Below, one piece after another: positions 1 through 11,386 of a DNA stretch of 64,000 bases. Numbering within the stretch: position 1 is the first letter of the stretch; each line of letters opens with the position of its first letter. This DNA comes from Lasioglossum baleicum (lineage: Eukaryota; Arthropoda; Insecta; Hymenoptera; Halictidae): positions 13,592,001 to 13,656,000 of the forward strand of contig NC_134934.1 in the NCBI RefSeq assembly GCF_051020765.1, written 5' to 3'. The position numbers and the translations under genes are program-made. Below the pieces are notes generated by a model. It was not told the DNA's origin. It made no database searches and was given only the letters and a program-made list of their open reading frames with translations.

Positions 1-2305
1 TCCGTATAGTTTACAAAAACTATTAATACTCTTTCTATCAACCTTCTCTCTGTAATAGCAGACGCTGTCTTTGTATGTTCGGTTATCGAATCGATCCATT
101 GCCAAAACTTGATGGCGAATCCGGAAGTGTATGGATTCCCAGGTGTAACGAGAAACGCTGGTTTCGATACGAAAGAATTTTGACTAACATGATCCCATAT
201 GGTTATCGGCTGGCTTCCAGCTGCCTGCAACGTTAAGTTTATGCTAGCTTTGCAAAATTCTCCAGGACACGAACCTTCATTTTCTATAGATAGTGAGTGA
301 TATGATGTAGGCTTCCAACTATGTTTCTCGTCGTCGTGCTTTAATGTTTCGAACATACGAAACGGTACCGACGACTTTACGACGGCTTGTTTATATGATT
401 CTGGTAGCTTCATAGCATGAAGTAAACCAATGAACGTCATTGTTTTAACCGTGCCTGCAAAGACAAACCAATTCCGTATAAAAATAAAAGTCATAACGTA
501 TCAACATATAAAAAATAAATTGTCGCTTACTTTTTCTGCTATTATTCTTGCAAACATAAGATATAGTATCGGTGGAAACAAGACTGTATATGTCAATTAG
601 CGAACAGTCTCCAGGCGAATATCTTCCTAAAAGGTTACCAGTCTTTCCAGATAAAAGAACAAGATTAGGCATACTTTTTATCGCTACTTCTATGCTCAAA
701 AAATCTGCGACTCCGTCCGAATCGATATCTGGCAGAATGACAGGTAGTTTCTCGAATGTATGGATTTTTGAGCTCCAGTGTATAATGCCTGCAATAGGCT
801 CGATACTAGCTAGGAGGCCTTGATCGCCGGCAACTATGCAATCCGGTTTCCCAGACTTATCTGTATCGACTGAATTACAATCCATTTCGGTAGGTGATCT
901 TTTCAACGAGACCAGCCATAATGGAGAACCGCTACTTTCTTGCAACGACATAATCCCTCCTCCTGCTGATATTTGTCTTGGATCTTCGGTTGTGTCGTTC
1001 CCTTTGTATTTTTGTCCACGAACAAAGAATATCAGATTAGACGGTTTGTCTTGAATGATAGAGATAGGCCCATACAATTCTGAAAATGTACACATAAATA
1101 AAGTAACAAACGTTTCATTAAATAATTATAAAAGATATACATACGAAACAAGATATTCTATCAAACATACCTAATCCATTTAAAGTTCTATGCCACGATA
1201 TAGATGATTTCGGTTCAGAGATTGTGGGGCACACCATTGAATTGTTGCAAGGTAAAACATACAAAAATACGACTATTATCACGATGCAAAGTAATATGGA
1301 TGCAACCAAACAAAATCGACGAAAAGGAGACATGTCGCGTGGCTTCCACAAATCATTTTGGTCGTTTCCCTCGATCGACATTATTGGTACGTCATCTCTA
1401 TAATATTTAAACATGTTCTGTCCGTTTTTCATCCGATTCATTGCATTTTTCGTTTCATCCAAAGGATAATATATTCCATTTTCATGAACTATTGTTGATT
1501 CCTACAATTTTTTTAAAGTTTATAACATACTTTCTACATTCTTCATGGAAAGTAAGTCGACACGCTTTCTCTTGCATAAAAGTAACATTCAGTTTTGTCG
1601 ATTAGTTTTAAAAGAGCAACAACGATCGTATCAACTTCGCACCAGGTGGTGTTTTAATTTTCTTGTATTTGAACTTTTTCTCTCTAACATCTGATAATTA
1701 TAAAGTTTGACGAACAATATGGAACAGAGGGAGTAACAAATACTACATCAAACAATCTCTTATTACGCAACGGAACAATAGATTACCAAGTTTTATTTAA
1801 ATGTACCGATATACTTAAGGAAAATAATAAACAAACGATTGTTATACGTGAGAAATATGTTGACAAACTATCTAACGAGATAAATATATGTACGCGTATG
1901 TTTATAAACATTTTGTAGTGATTTATTATTATTTCTATTAGCGTACTTCTGAATTAGCATTGGTTTCGTATTCGAGCAATGTTTAAACAAATATATTGTT
2001 GCGTGTCAACGTATTTTCCAACGATGGGTATATGTATATTGTGTGTAATCGTTCAAGTACGCTATTTTTTTCACATTCTTCACTAAATAGTAATGGATTT
2101 ACCATGCTTTCGACTTCATTTGTATTATTTAATACAGTGATTAATAGCATTTCTTCGAATTTAATCTTACCGCTAGCGGATCGTCGGTATGTTCTTTAGG
2201 AGCTTCGTTTTGTTGGGGCAAACAATCTTCATCTTCTGTATCGGTGTTACTTATACTTTGTGGCAAAGGCGCGTAACCCTTGCCACCGTGATGATCAATC
2301 GACAT
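1..2305 (-). CDS. FAM234 (ITFG3)-like type II membrane protein, 5' part
   Basis: Partial gene running off the left edge. Coding exons on the minus strand: 2305-2171, 1501-1171, 1079-531 and 454-1, all with GT/AG sites and matching phases, giving about 489 residues. The first exon encodes 45 residues starting MSIDHHGGKG, acidic and probably cytosolic. A single hydrophobic segment spans about residues 108-127 (FCLVASILLC...), followed at once by LPC, the arrangement seen in FAM234A/B. The lumenal/extracellular part has FG-GAP-like Asp/Gly repeats (DTDKSGKPD, DIDSDGVAD) expected to form a beta-propeller. The family is poorly characterised, so no biochemical role is claimed. The start was chosen because the exon opens with an ATG, stays in frame through three junctions, and ends in a good donor (GCG/GTAAGA). 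Family assignment is from remembered similarity; the exon structure is read directly. Confidence 0.8.
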
Positions 2306-2486
2306 GTCGAACGACGCTTTAAGAAAATATATCGCCGACTTCGAAAAACCGAACTCAATGTTTATGTGAGCACATATGTATATTTATATCATCACCGTAT
2401 CACTGTCTGTCAACTGCAAACTGCAAAGTATTAATAGCGCGTGAACATAGTTAGAGTCAAATATCACTTTACAGTATACCAACAAT

Positions 2487-2610
2487 CAGTGCCGGCGTTA
2501 GGGTAGGGCGCATTTGGGCGATCTCGCGGCGAAATTCTCGCCCGGGGCCCCGGGGCGCCAGACCTGTAGGGACGCCGTCGACGCTGCTGCCCAGTGCTGA
2601 GATAGTGAGA
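2487..2610. repeat. GC-rich hAT-like terminus, possibly truncated element
   Basis: A sharply GC-rich block in AT-rich DNA starts with CAGTGCCGGCG and contains GGGCG/CGCCC and GGGGCCCC runs. Such starts are typical of hAT ends, but no matching opposite terminus or target duplication was found, so this is tentative. Confidence 0.25.
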
Positions 2611-2711
2611 GTGAGATATTGCACGGGTTTCACCTTTATTGTTAGACTTTAGAGTACTTTCATGGACCTACAGTACTTTAGACCATATATATAAATATAT
2701 ATGGTCTAAGG

Positions 2712-2932
2712 CAGTGCTTCCCAACCTTTTTATCGTCGCGGACCGGTCAACGTTTGATAATTTTACCGCGGCCCGCTGAAGGGGGGGGGGAGAGGGACGT
2801 TGATTGTTTATATTTCAGATTGTTCTGATTTAATAATTTTAATTTAATTGTATTTAATATTCCTTGGGCGGACCGGTACCATTTGATCCACGGACCAGTA
2901 CCGGTCCGCGGACCGGGGGTTGCGGACCACTG
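2712..2932. mobile_element. hAT-type MITE, 221 bp, perfect 8-bp target duplication
   Basis: The left end is CAGTGCTTCCCAACC; the right end is the inverse of CAGTGGTCCGCAACC, with GCGGACCGGT shared further in. The 8-bp direct repeat GTCTAAGG flanks it exactly (2704-2711 and 2933-2940), the diagnostic length for hAT insertion. No coding capacity. It is inserted at the edge of a separate 32-bp palindrome at 2678-2709. Confidence 0.85.
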
Positions 2933-2940
2933 GTCTAAGG

Positions 2941-3095
2941 GTTTCACGCGCATGTGCGACGATTTTTAGCGTCAGTAACGTAAAAGTGTGGCTAAAATGG
3001 GGTACCTTGGTCACCCCTCCTAATTTCGTAAAATTTGTTATAATTTGATTTTGAAATATGAATATGTACAACATGCGTGTGTTGTATTAAAATTT
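2941..3095. repeat. Dispersed repeat copy (second copy at 13858-14035)
   Basis: About 150 bp closely resembles 13858-14035: a CGCGCATGYGCGACG core, then TGGGGTACCTTGGTCACC, then an AT-rich tail ending in GTGTTGTATTAAAATT. No terminal repeats were recognised, so the class is unknown. Confidence 0.6.
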
Positions 3096-3109
3096 AATAT
3101 GTATGTATT

Positions 3110-3310
3110 AGATGATTGCATAAGTTCGTGCCCGAGATTTTTATAAATGTCGCAAACTGTACTGCACGACGGATTGTATAATAAATAAAAATGATATATA
3201 TATAGTCATCATTCTTTTCTACAATTGGAAAATTCTTTATTTATCGTATTCTTTAAAATTTAACTATTGAATTTTATTTTCAAATCGAGCACGAATTTAT
3301 GCAATCATCT
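3110..3310. mobile_element. Mariner-like MITE, about 200 bp
   Basis: Terminal inverted repeats of about 27 bp: AGATGATTGCATAAGTTCGT at the left and its near-perfect inverse (ACGAATTTATGCAATCATCT) at the right. The interior is AT-rich with a small palindrome around 3190-3210. The GCATAAGTTCGTGC core is typical of mariner-type ends. The TA target duplication is only partly visible. Confidence 0.65.
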
Positions 3311-5693
3311 GATTCATATAATATATAATATATAATATATACATATCATTCAACTACGCTCTCGATTGAAAATCAAATCGCTAGAAAATTCGATTTTGCT
3401 GACTTGATCGATACCATTGCGCGACTGCGCGAACCAGAGAGATATTCTGCGCGAACTTAGGTACTTACTGGTACTTACGATAAAAAACAATAAAAAACGA
3501 TAGCAGACGACAGCGTTCCAATCCCTTCAGTATTACCAAGTATTACCAATAGAAATAGAAGTAAAATTTGAAATACAGAATGTAATTCAATTTTCATTTT
3601 CATTAGAATTTATTTGAACAGATAAATTTGAAAAAAAAAGAAAGTAAAGCAAATTTTAATAAGCTACCGTTACACTACAATAATGATTGTTAAAATATTT
3701 CACTCTTTTAAACAATGTTTTTGTTGTCACCATTCGAGTGCTAAGGGTTAAAGGTCTTACGCTTTCCTTGGAAGCTAAGAAGATAAAGAGAAAGTTCTCA
3801 TAGGAGCCTCTGACAATAATTAAACACCAAGAGTAACATTTACAAGAACTTCCTTTATTTCCTTCCGCTACTACATAAATATATATTGTCATATATTTAC
3901 ATTTAAGTCACCTTTATTTAAGAATCTATAGTTGTAATAACATATCTATTACATCATAAATCTTCCATCTAAACACGTATGTATATTTTGTTATGTGTGT
4001 CTATTAAATAAATATACTTACATTTACATGTATTTATATATATTACTGTTCTCTCTCATTCTATATACACATATATATATTTAACATCATATTTTTAACA
4101 TTGAAATATTTCTTAGGATACAAGCATTTGGTGATAAAGGAAAGTACAAATATTCAATTTGGAATTAGGTACATTGTGTAATTTGCTTGTACAAGCATAC
4201 AATCAATTAACTTTATGAAACACATATAAAATTTCAATTGGAAATGTAATGTAATCACACAAAAATATCGTTAGTTGTGCCACATTTTTCTCCTTCCACA
4301 ATTGTATAACATTCCCTTAAAGATTTTCTTACTTCTAAAAACAATTGGCACAATGTTAAGTAGATCTGAGAGAACAACTTGGAACAAAATGTTTTCTAAT
4401 AATATTTTTCGGTACTCGTAAATCTAGTAAAATATTGATCGATCTTTCACTAAATTTTAAGACTATTTTATTATTTAATTTACTGATATATGGTACGAAA
4501 AATATTCGTAATATGCTAAATAAGAAAGAACTAAGAGTACTAAGTAAAAAAATAGTTACTGTGGAAAACAGTTACATTTCCATTTAACTTTCTTATCCTT
4601 CTTTGCAATAAAATTAAAAATATATGGAAGTTACTTTCTTTCATCTTATTTTCATTGTTACACTCGGTATTACAATTAAACCATAGCCATGCACCGAGTC
4701 ACATTGTTCAGAAACATACATTTGTTAAATTCGTAAGTACCGTAATTGTTAATAAAATATGGATACAATTATTTATTAATATCGTTCAACTATGTTTTCT
4801 TGAATTTTTATTATATTTTCTCGTCAAGAAGATATTACGTCGAAATGATTAATCTCAAAGTTAGTACTGATTCTAAAGAAAATTGCAAAATTCTCATAGT
4901 TCATTTGTCATACCCACGTTAGTTTGTACACATTAATTATACGCACATAACGAGACACATTACCGAGACAAGCTACAGAAATACTCTTCATATTCCTGTC
5001 GTACAATTAGCAATATACTATAAAAAATATGGAGACTTGCTGATTTTTCAAATGAAACTAGCTATTGTATGTTATGCTTCCTTTAAAATTATACGTATGA
5101 AATATATGGATTGTGTCAAAGAGATTCGCTTCTAATACTATGGATCTTAAATGCACAATTAGGATTTAAAAATATATCGAGATCTGATTGAGTTAGATGA
5201 TCCGGTTTTGGACACGTACAAGAAATCCATCGATTTCATTGATCAATTTACAATTATATTGCGACGTATAGACAAAGAAAACATGTGTTTAAAAAATCTG
5301 TAAGAAATTGGAAGTTTTCCTTTTACAACACACAGAGTCTTCAACATTCTTTGGTTTCATTGATAAAAAAGAAATTCTTGATTAGAATTTCTATCATCAT
5401 CACAGATCGACAAACATTATTTCCTTGATAAAAAATGGACTGTTTGTTGCGGAATGCAAAAAAACTGCAAATGTTGCATGGCATGTTTCTTAATCCTCTA
5501 ATTATAAAATAAACTTTACCGTCATACTTGTAATGTGAAGTTACGATTGATACCGTTAATGCAATTTATGCAAGCGTACATTGCACACAATATTCGGACA
5601 AATGTTAGAAATAACGACAGTTAGTTTTTCTAACATTTTGCATAACTTAAAAGTAAACTTCTATAATTAGTCATGTAAATTGGTGGTGGAACA
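3311..5693. other. Intergenic DNA between CdsA and FAM234; likely includes CdsA 3'UTR
   Basis: AT-rich DNA without a supportable coding exon. On the minus strand it lies directly downstream of the CdsA stop, so part is probably 3'UTR. AATAAA-type signals read on the minus strand (TTTATT on plus) occur near 3856 and 3908, but the cleavage site cannot be chosen by eye. At 3731-3754 the sequence CATTCGAGTGCTAAGGGTTAA looks like one end of the TTAA/CCCTTTGCACTCG element family described elsewhere. Confidence 0.4.
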
Positions 5694-8600
5694 TTAATAT
5701 ATATCTAATAAACCTCTGTGTTCTAGTGAATCCTTTAGCGTTTGGAATAACTGCATCTGTTGCTCTGGTTTTAAGCTGTATACCTGCATTGCATAGAATA
5801 AAAAACATACGTTTCATCAGTTTTAAGATGTTATTTTAAATAGATAGTATTACAAAAATTATATCTTGTTTGCTGATAAGCTGAGTTCGATTATTAAGTA
5901 ATAATAAAAAGCCGCAAATAGCAATACCAAATGTTATAAAAATATTTGCTTTACCTGTTGTAGAAGTTTTTGAGGCGAAGCAGTTTGAATAAACGAAGAT
6001 ATATAGACATTCACAAATGTTGCCATTAAATACTGACAATCGAACCTGTCCATTATGCCTCCGTGTCCAGGAATAATGTCTCCAAAATCCTGTATGAAAC
6101 GAAACGAATTTTATTGAGGTGTGCGAGAAACGACTCTGAGATTCTCGAAATAATTTATTCTTTATATGTTAAACATTAAAATACTATCTTACCACCTATA
6201 ATGAAATTAGTATTTAAAATTAAAACTACCTTAATTTTGAACGCTCTCTTAAAGCCACTGGCAAAGAATCCTCCGAATGGCCCGATTACAGAACTGAATA
6301 CTGACATCGATAGCGAGTGTAATAAGAATGGATATAGTGTCACGGTGGATTTTCCACTAATCTGAAAAAGATAAAGTAAAACGTTTTCCACAGACGTTCT
6401 CACAAAATGCAAACTACATTTTGGGTTCTCGGATGATTTACCACTTTCCATACAACTTGTAAACTGCCAGGCAATCCATATTCCTGAGGTTGGAACAAAC
6501 TAGACGGTTCGCAATCAATAGTCATTCGTCCTAACGCTTCGCTGTATTCAATTGGACAAACAAAGTAGCGGTACTGACACATCACATACGATATCTGAAA
6601 TACTCTTTCTCTGATTTCTGTTTGCGAGAATGCAATTCTTTAGAAATGTCTTTTTTAACAAAATAAAACTATTACCATTAGACCAAGAATAACCGTTGAG
6701 ATACCACCACCTATAAAACCTTCCCAAGTCTTTTTCGGAGATAATTTAATTAAAGGTGTTTTACCAAAGAAGAAACCGAACATGTACGCCATCACATCGT
6801 TTGCTACTATCATACTAACTGGAACAATAAACCTGAACAAAGTAAATATACATGATTAAACAATATATTTCCAGAGCAATATTGATTTACATAAATAAAT
6901 GACTCACCATATCAAACCTTCGAAAATATTCTTTATTATGAGGTAACTTTGTGTCACGACGATAAGTAGAGCAACGTGTGTCCAAGCAAATAAGGAAAAC
7001 TGTTTCATATAGTATTTCTTTACGAGTGACAGTACAAACCATACGAAACCAACGATGTATAGACAAAATGAAATAAAACGGTGGTAGGTAACAAGTATAC
7101 GTAAATATTCCTAAAAAGATAAGAGAAAAAGTATTAATAAAAAAATTCACGAGATATTTGGGAAATTAGAAACATGTAAAAAGATTATGGACTCTAAAGT
7201 TTTTGTAGCATTTAATGCGGGAAACAGCATTTCATATGTACAGATCTAATAGAAGCCTCAGAAAGTAGAACTGGAAGCCATATAAACTATATAAAGATAA
7301 TACTCAAAGGTGTCCATTGATTTTATGTCAACCTATATCGGTTCGTAAAACTGTATTTCATGATTTAATTCAATTACATTTACAAGGTAAAATACATAAC
7401 ATGGCCATCTATATTATTCTTGTTCTTAGCGAATTGATAAAAAAGACTTTTTCATATTATACACGATATCAAAAGTTTAACTTCAACAAATTTACTAAGA
7501 AATGCCCTATACAATGAAATTATACAACATTTATACAATCATACAAGATATATAATTGCATGATGGTTACTCACCGTTCTGTTAATAACCACAGCAAAAT
7601 AATCCATTAAATTTTCTCCGTAAAAGAAATAATTGGATGTAATTAAGAAATACCATGAGAGAGATCTAAACCATGGTAAACCATGAATTCTGTAGACAGC
7701 ATATCCAATGTTAATAATTTCTTGGAAACATTTAACTTGTACAACGAGCGTCTATCAAAATATATATGAAAACATGTAATATTTCCTTATAAATTACATG
7801 GTGAAATTTAGCAGAGAAAGAACTTACTGTAGCCATCAGTGCTAAAGGTCCAATATAAATAATTCCACAGAATCCAATAATCATAAACAGTGTAAAAATA
7901 GTTCTAATCACCCAATTTTTCCAGCTGAAATATTTCATAATTTTTACAGTATTCAATATAATGTATATCATTCGTAAATAACAAAGGTAATGCGTATAAG
8001 AATTTTACCGATCAGGCAAGCCGGAAAGGGCCGAATTCAAAATGTGAGGAGTATGATCAGTTCCCTGTGGGAGGCTCTTCGCCATCTCCTCCACTTCCAA
8101 CTTTGCGTCGTCTTCGGATTCCACATCTTCCTTCTATACGATATAACATAAATACAGTTTTTATTAACTTTGCCGCATTAAGAATGGTTTCCAGGATTGT
8201 GCAAGGGTATGGGATACACTTTCTCGATAATGCATGCGATGGGGTTTCTCAGTAGCAAAAAGCACTATATAAAAGTTTACGAAGCATAATTTGCATTATT
8301 CGGCAATGTAGTTTGCATTATTCGGAAGCATAAAGCTACGCGTGTAGCTATTTTCATAAATAGACTGCGGATCTTTATGCATTTATAGCAAAATTGAGTA
8401 GATAAAGTTCAAAATTGTTAAAAATTTTAATAATTGAATATGTCAATATATGATTTCTCCTCTTTTAAAATCATTAAGGGAAAGAAGTTACATACAATTT
8501 AGTTTCGATTTTTTGCAATCTATGCAGACAATTTTTATTTTGTTATTTAAATTATGCCTTGTAAACGTAAAAATGGGACTTACGAGGGCAATCATGGCCT

Positions 8601-9730
8601 AGATTGATCTTTTATCTAGTGCTTCTGACTACTAAAAAACCTTATCTTTGCATTATTGAGAAATGAGAAGGCGCAACCTGCACCCTTGCAATCCTGGAAA
8701 CAAGTTTACCCCCTTAAGTATGAGTTTGAAAGAGTTTATACTACTAAATTTTATTAAATGAAATTTTAGTTCGTAGAAAAAATTCAATTGCCTATATATG
8801 CTTAATGCGACTTGGTGGAAGGAATTTGTATTTGTTTCCATTAGGAAATATATTAAAGTTGCAACAAAAGTGTTCATGCAAATGTAGATTTCCATACATT
8901 TGTGTTCATGTATGTAATCACATATTCTCTTAAACTTTAATGACAGACTGTATAGTTTAAGAAACACCTACAAGTTATATGAAAGATAACAGCATGTCTA
9001 CATTTATTATCATAATTCATAATGAAAAAAAAAATATTACTAATAGTGCACAAAAAATTGCTGTACTATTATTCAAAGTATCAGTATCTAATTAGGTACC
9101 GTATGAGATAGTATACCAATTTCATATCCATAAAATTGAAAAAATCATAAGGAATGGAAATATTCTAGGTTGGAAAAAATATTGAATTTTCAAGTTAAAA
9201 TAGCTCCGAGTGCAAAGGATTAAATATATCAATCATAGAAGGAGTGAATATGTAAATGTATAGAAACTTGGAACTTGTTATGTGAAAAGTACATGTTCCA
9301 ATTAAGATAGGAAATACGTCGTATAAATACTATCAATTAATTAATTAATGTAAAGATACAATTAAAAAATGTTTCATCTAGAAATATAATTGTGTATAGA
9401 AAGAATGTATTTTTGACGAACACTGTATAGCTCTACAGCCGCATTCCCACCGCTGTATCATAAAAATAATATTAGCGGCGCGGCGGATTGCATTAGTGTA
9501 ATGATTTAGTGTTAGTAGCTGTCACAGTCGTTATTCAATTCATTTAATATGTATGTATAACATCGAATACAAAGGTCAACACGCAGTTATTCACACTTAA
9601 TGACACGACGGGAGACACAAACAAACTAGCAAAAAAATAGTTACGCGGCATTGAAATGAGACTTGCAAAATAGAGAAAAGCCGTTTACCTGGTCGTCATT
9701 GACGACTATTCTCTTCCGAATTTCCGTCAT
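5694..9730 (-). CDS. CdsA: Phosphatidate cytidylyltransferase (CDP-diacylglycerol synthase)
   Basis: Complete 10-exon gene encoding 436 aa. Exons: 9730-9689, 8133-8009, 7924-7828, 7751-7575, 7110-6908, 6832-6676, 6594-6442, 6361-6230, 6089-5955, 5783-5694. Every junction is GT/AG and phase-consistent. The enzyme condenses CTP with phosphatidic acid to give CDP-diacylglycerol in the ER membrane, supplying phosphatidylinositol synthesis and photoreceptor-type PI signalling. The N-terminus is short and acidic (VESEDDAKLE), then the conserved SLPQGTD and LPDRWKNWVIR stretch, followed by several hydrophobic segments. The family signature is intact near the end: SGFKRAFKIKDFGD..PGHGG..DRFD. IKLSPKKTWEGFIGGG is also present. 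The start codon is the first ATG of a 14-codon first exon (MTEIRKRIVVNDDQ), so the extreme N-terminus is the least certain part. Intron 1 carries several MITEs. It is divergently arranged with the GFOD gene. Confidence 0.96.
8182..8713. mobile_element. TTAA-flanked MITE in CdsA intron 1, interrupted by a hAT MITE
   Basis: Its right end is ..TACCCCC followed by TTAA; internal stretches (GTAAACGTAAAAAT, TTTGCATTATT, CAATCCTGGAAAC) match the intact copy at 43856-44125. The left end lies beside TTAA at 8178-8181 but has lost the GGGGGTA tip. The middle is split by the insertion at 8361. Confidence 0.6.
8361..8548. mobile_element. hAT MITE (CAGACTGCGGAT family), right end deleted, nested
   Basis: It begins TAGACTGCGGATCTTTATGC and its body is collinear with the inverse of the complete copy at 26086-26286 (shared AATATGTCAATATATGATTT and CAGACAATTTTTATTTTG). 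The expected right terminus is missing. It sits inside the element at 8182-8713 and so inserted later. Confidence 0.65.
9051..9219. mobile_element. Truncated TTAA/CCCTTTGCACTCG-family MITE
   Basis: The right end CTCCGAGTGCAAAGGA is followed by TTAA, and the interior has AAAAATTGCTGTACTATTAT as in the full copies at 19387 and 35171. The outer part of the left end is absent or diverged. Located in CdsA intron 1. Confidence 0.5.
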
Positions 9731-10059
9731 GTTTTATACGTTGAATGGCTTTACGACACTTGCACTTCAATGAAAAACTTAAAGTAAAAAATAGCAAAGT
9801 GACCACTGGTTCATACGGTTCACCTGCATATTTACAAATTTAAATAATTAATTAAATACAACGGACGTGACAAACAGCTATCATCTTTGCGCAATGCAAA
9901 CTGACAGGTTAGCGCAGGGCACGATCACGATCATCGTCGACGTTCGGTTTATTTCGAGTACCTTCGGAAAATCAATGATAAAAAATGACTGACAAGTGAA
10001 TGGAAACTAACGACTCGTTCGCAATCATTCGCAATACACCACGGCACGCTTACGTCGTT

Positions 10060-10215
10060 TAGATTGGCTGAGCCGGAATCCGTGCATTGTAACCGGCGCG
10101 CTGATTGGTTCATGTTTTTCGTTAATAACTCAAAAACAAAGCCGCGGAGAAAATTTTCGCAAAGGAAGAAGTTATTTGAAATTACCTGAGGAATCAGCTC
10201 TTTCGGAATACAACA
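10060..10215. repeat. Degenerate half-copy of the adjacent foldback element
   Basis: CTGATTGGTTCATGTTTTTC, GTTAATAACTC, AACAAAGCCGCGGA and CGCAAAGGAA appear in the same order as the right arm of the two palindromic copies that follow, with many substitutions. An older, one-armed relic. Confidence 0.55.
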
Positions 10216-10258
10216 TTTTTGACTTGTACTTGAGTTAATAAAATTGATCACGAAGATA

Positions 10259-10587
10259 TACAGGGTGTCCCAAAATTCGTGAAAATCCCGAAAGGGGTTG
10301 GTTCCTCAGACCATTTCAAGCGACATTTTCCTTTGCAAAAATGTTATCCGCGGCTTTGTTTAGGAGTTATTAACGAAAAACACGGACCAATCAGAGCGCG
10401 ACCTAGACGCGAGTTGCCACAGTCGACCCGGCGCGCCAAGTGTCTATTGGCCGACTGTGACAACTCGCGTCTAGGTCGCGCTCTGATTGGTCCGTGTTTT
10501 TCGTTAATAACTCCTAAACAAAGCCGCGGATAACATTTTTGCAAAGGAAAATGTCGCTTGAAGTGGTCTCAGGAATCACCCCCTGTA
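10259..10587. mobile_element. Palindromic foldback element, copy 1 (right tip deleted)
   Basis: The left end is TACAGGGTGTCCCAAAATTC. Long complementary arms (about 140 bp) run from the left to about 10425 and from 10452 rightward, around a unique loop at 10426-10451. The right arm lacks the outermost TTCCGGGATTTTCACG segment; the break joins at a run of Cs shared with the tip, ending CCCCTGTATA. No coding capacity. TATACAGGGTGTCCC ends are common on insect foldback MITEs. Confidence 0.8.
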
Positions 10588-10596
10588 TATATAATA

Positions 10597-10954
10597 TACA
10601 GGGTGTCCCAAAATTCGTGAAAATCCCGGAAGGGGGTGGTTCCTGAGACCATTTCATGCGACATTTTCCTTTGCAAAAGTTATCCGCGGCTTTGTTTAGG
10701 AGTTATTAACGAAAAACACGGACCAATCAGAGCGCGACCTAGACGCGAGTTGCCACAGTCGGCCAATAGACAGTTGGCGCGCCGGGTCGACAATGGCAAC
10801 TCGCGTCTAGGTCGTGCTCTGATTGGTCCGTGTTTTTCGTTAATAACTCCTAAACAAAGCCGCGGATAACATTTTTGCAAAGGAAAATGTCGCTTGAAAT
10901 GGTCTCAGGAACCACCCCCTTCCGGGATTTTCACGAATTTTGGGACACCCTGTA
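10597..10954. mobile_element. Palindromic foldback element, copy 2 (complete)
   Basis: 358 bp, starting TACAGGGTGTCCCAAAATTC and ending with the exact inverse. Arms carry the same sequence as copy 1 (AACACGGACCAATCAGAGCG, TAGACGCGAGTTGCC). The 26-bp loop (10762-10787) is the reverse complement of copy 1's loop with two mismatches. Only about 10 bp of TA-rich DNA separates the two copies. The region lies between the CdsA and GFOD starts. Confidence 0.85.
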
Positions 10955-11386
10955 TATATAATATATATATATATTAAAATATTTGTAGTTATACGGTGGT
11001 ATAATTTATTGTTACTAAATACTGTTTGTTGCGTTGTAAGTTGATTTTGACTTGTATACAAAATTTTAGTATATCATATATACTTTATATCAGAGAGTAT
11101 TCTATCTTTATTTTATTCGTATACTTTCATGTAATACCGCCTTTAAAAACTATAATATGATGTCAGAGAGGAAATCTCTGGCGATGCTCTTACTCGGTTG
11201 TGATATATACATACATAGCTTTTGACAATGTTTTGTTTGTTATGTATACTAAAGATAACAATTAAAGAGTATCGATAGAAACGCATACAGAAGTACTGTA
11301 TAAAAGTGTTAAATTTTTTGACCGAAAGTAAGATTAAATTATCAATATTTGATAAAATTAGCGAGGAGATACTTGAAGAATTGAAT

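Noticed and set aside
10279..10880. Several 66-84 codon frames with near-identical peptides on both strands
   Set aside because: They are translations of the palindromic foldback arms; identity on both strands follows from the inverted repeats.
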